A stretch of 64,000 nucleotides of DNA. Source: a virus. The translations under genes were made by a program, and so were the position numbers. The stretch lies in the IMG/VR virus record IMGVR_UViG_3300029319_000004, positions 39,017-103,016 of that record. The stretch is one strand, 5' to 3'. Every line of letters begins with the position of its first letter. Within the stretch, counting starts at the first letter, position 1. The notes beneath the pieces were generated by a model. The model was not told the DNA's origin. It did no database searches and worked only from the letters and a program-made list of their open reading frames with translations. This document shows, piece after piece, positions 63,616-64,000 of the stretch.

Positions 63616-64000
63616 TGGCTATTATTATAAAAATACAAGCAACTCCTGCAGCAACCGAAGAGATAAAGAAGGTAATATTAAAAGCCAGAAGAACTCTAGA
63701 TGGCAAAATATTAATTCCTGACCATCCAGATATTGATATCGCGATAATACCTGAAAAGAACAAAGTTATTGCTTTTCCAAAGGAAGAGATGGATGACGAA
63801 GTATATGAAACGCAAGACAGGCTTTTTAAGCACCTAGTAAGGCAAGGTGTTTGTGATTATGATTCAGTTCAGGGTGGTGGTGTTTTTATGTCAATGGAAG
63901 CAAAAATACCTCAGATGAAAGATGGTGATAATTTACAATATTTAATATACAGTATCAGTCAATTTCTTGACAGTGACCTTCCTTTCTACAAAGATCGTGA
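63615..64000 (+). CDS. Conserved hypothetical protein, 5' part (cut by right edge)
   Basis: The frame opens at ATG 63615 (TAATG overlap with the upstream stop) and continues to the window end without a stop, at least 128 residues. It begins 'MAIIIKIQATPAATEEIKKV' and contains 'ARRTLDGKILIPDHPDIDIA', 'IIPEKNKVIAFPKEEMDDEV', 'ETQDRLFKHLVRQGVCDYDS' and 'VQGGGVFMSMEAKIP'. I recognise this as a protein commonly encoded between portal and prohead protease in marine T4-like phages, with no known function. Its presence supports that the prohead protease and capsid genes lie to the right. Confidence 0.6.
   Translation, partial: MAIIIKIQATPAATEEIKKVILKARRTLDGKILIPDHPDIDIAIIPEKNKVIAFPKEEMDDEVYETQDRLFKHLVRQGVCDYDSVQGGGVFMSMEAKIPQMKDGDNLQYLIYSISQFLDSDLPFYKDR

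Overview
This window looks like one contiguous piece of a large, AT-rich marine-type T4-like myovirus genome. Every gene I accept is on the + strand. Genes are packed end to end, often with TAATG or ATGA stop/start overlaps, and the longest non-coding gap is about 75 bp. I see no tRNA, rRNA, CRISPR array, integrase or insertion sequence. The assignment rests on recognisable T4-type parts: baseplate wedge gp25 and gp6, a gp17-like large terminase, a gp20-like portal, a gp46/gp47 recombination nuclease, and a protein resembling the gp55 late sigma factor. A specific host cannot be read from the sequence. The low G+C and the many proteins of the kind seen in marine phage metagenomes suggest a marine bacterium.

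Layout. (1) 1-1.5 kb: the end of one glycosyltransferase and a complete second one. (2) 1.5-3.5 kb: small proteins (two unknown, one FmdB-like zinc ribbon, one membrane protein), the gp55-like sigma factor and a 99-aa unknown. (3) 3.5-23.6 kb: the baseplate module. It holds a 1229-aa probable spike/lysin (OB-like N-terminus, possible alpha/beta-hydrolase-like middle, peptidase M15 C-terminus), a 432-aa spike-like protein, a 3684-aa giant of unknown fold, gp25, gp6 and a 615-aa structural protein. (4) 23.6-52 kb: more virion proteins, including a 2263-aa protein with a LamG-like domain and a 3302-aa protein that carries several copies of a beta-rich module. Three tail/appendage proteins share that module. 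(5) 52-57.2 kb: replication/recombination genes (RuvC-like resolvase, CHC2/TOPRIM primase, single-chain SbcD-SbcC fusion) plus two small proteins. (6) 57.3-58.3 kb: small membrane or secreted proteins that could be a lysis cassette. (7) 58.3-64 kb: a zinc-ribbon protein, an unknown, large terminase, portal and two conserved unknowns. The prohead protease and major capsid genes probably lie just beyond the right edge.

How they fit together. The gp55-like factor would direct late transcription of the structural genes. Several intergenic gaps carry TATAMT-type -10 boxes close to the ribosome binding site, and two gaps share an 11-bp motif at identical spacing. The resolvase, primase and nuclease would support recombination-linked replication and clean up DNA before terminase and portal package it. 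Products of the roughly 48 kb structural block would build a very large, decorated contractile-tail baseplate with its own peptidoglycan-cutting spike. Tail sheath, tail tube, tape measure and capsid genes were not recognised inside the window.
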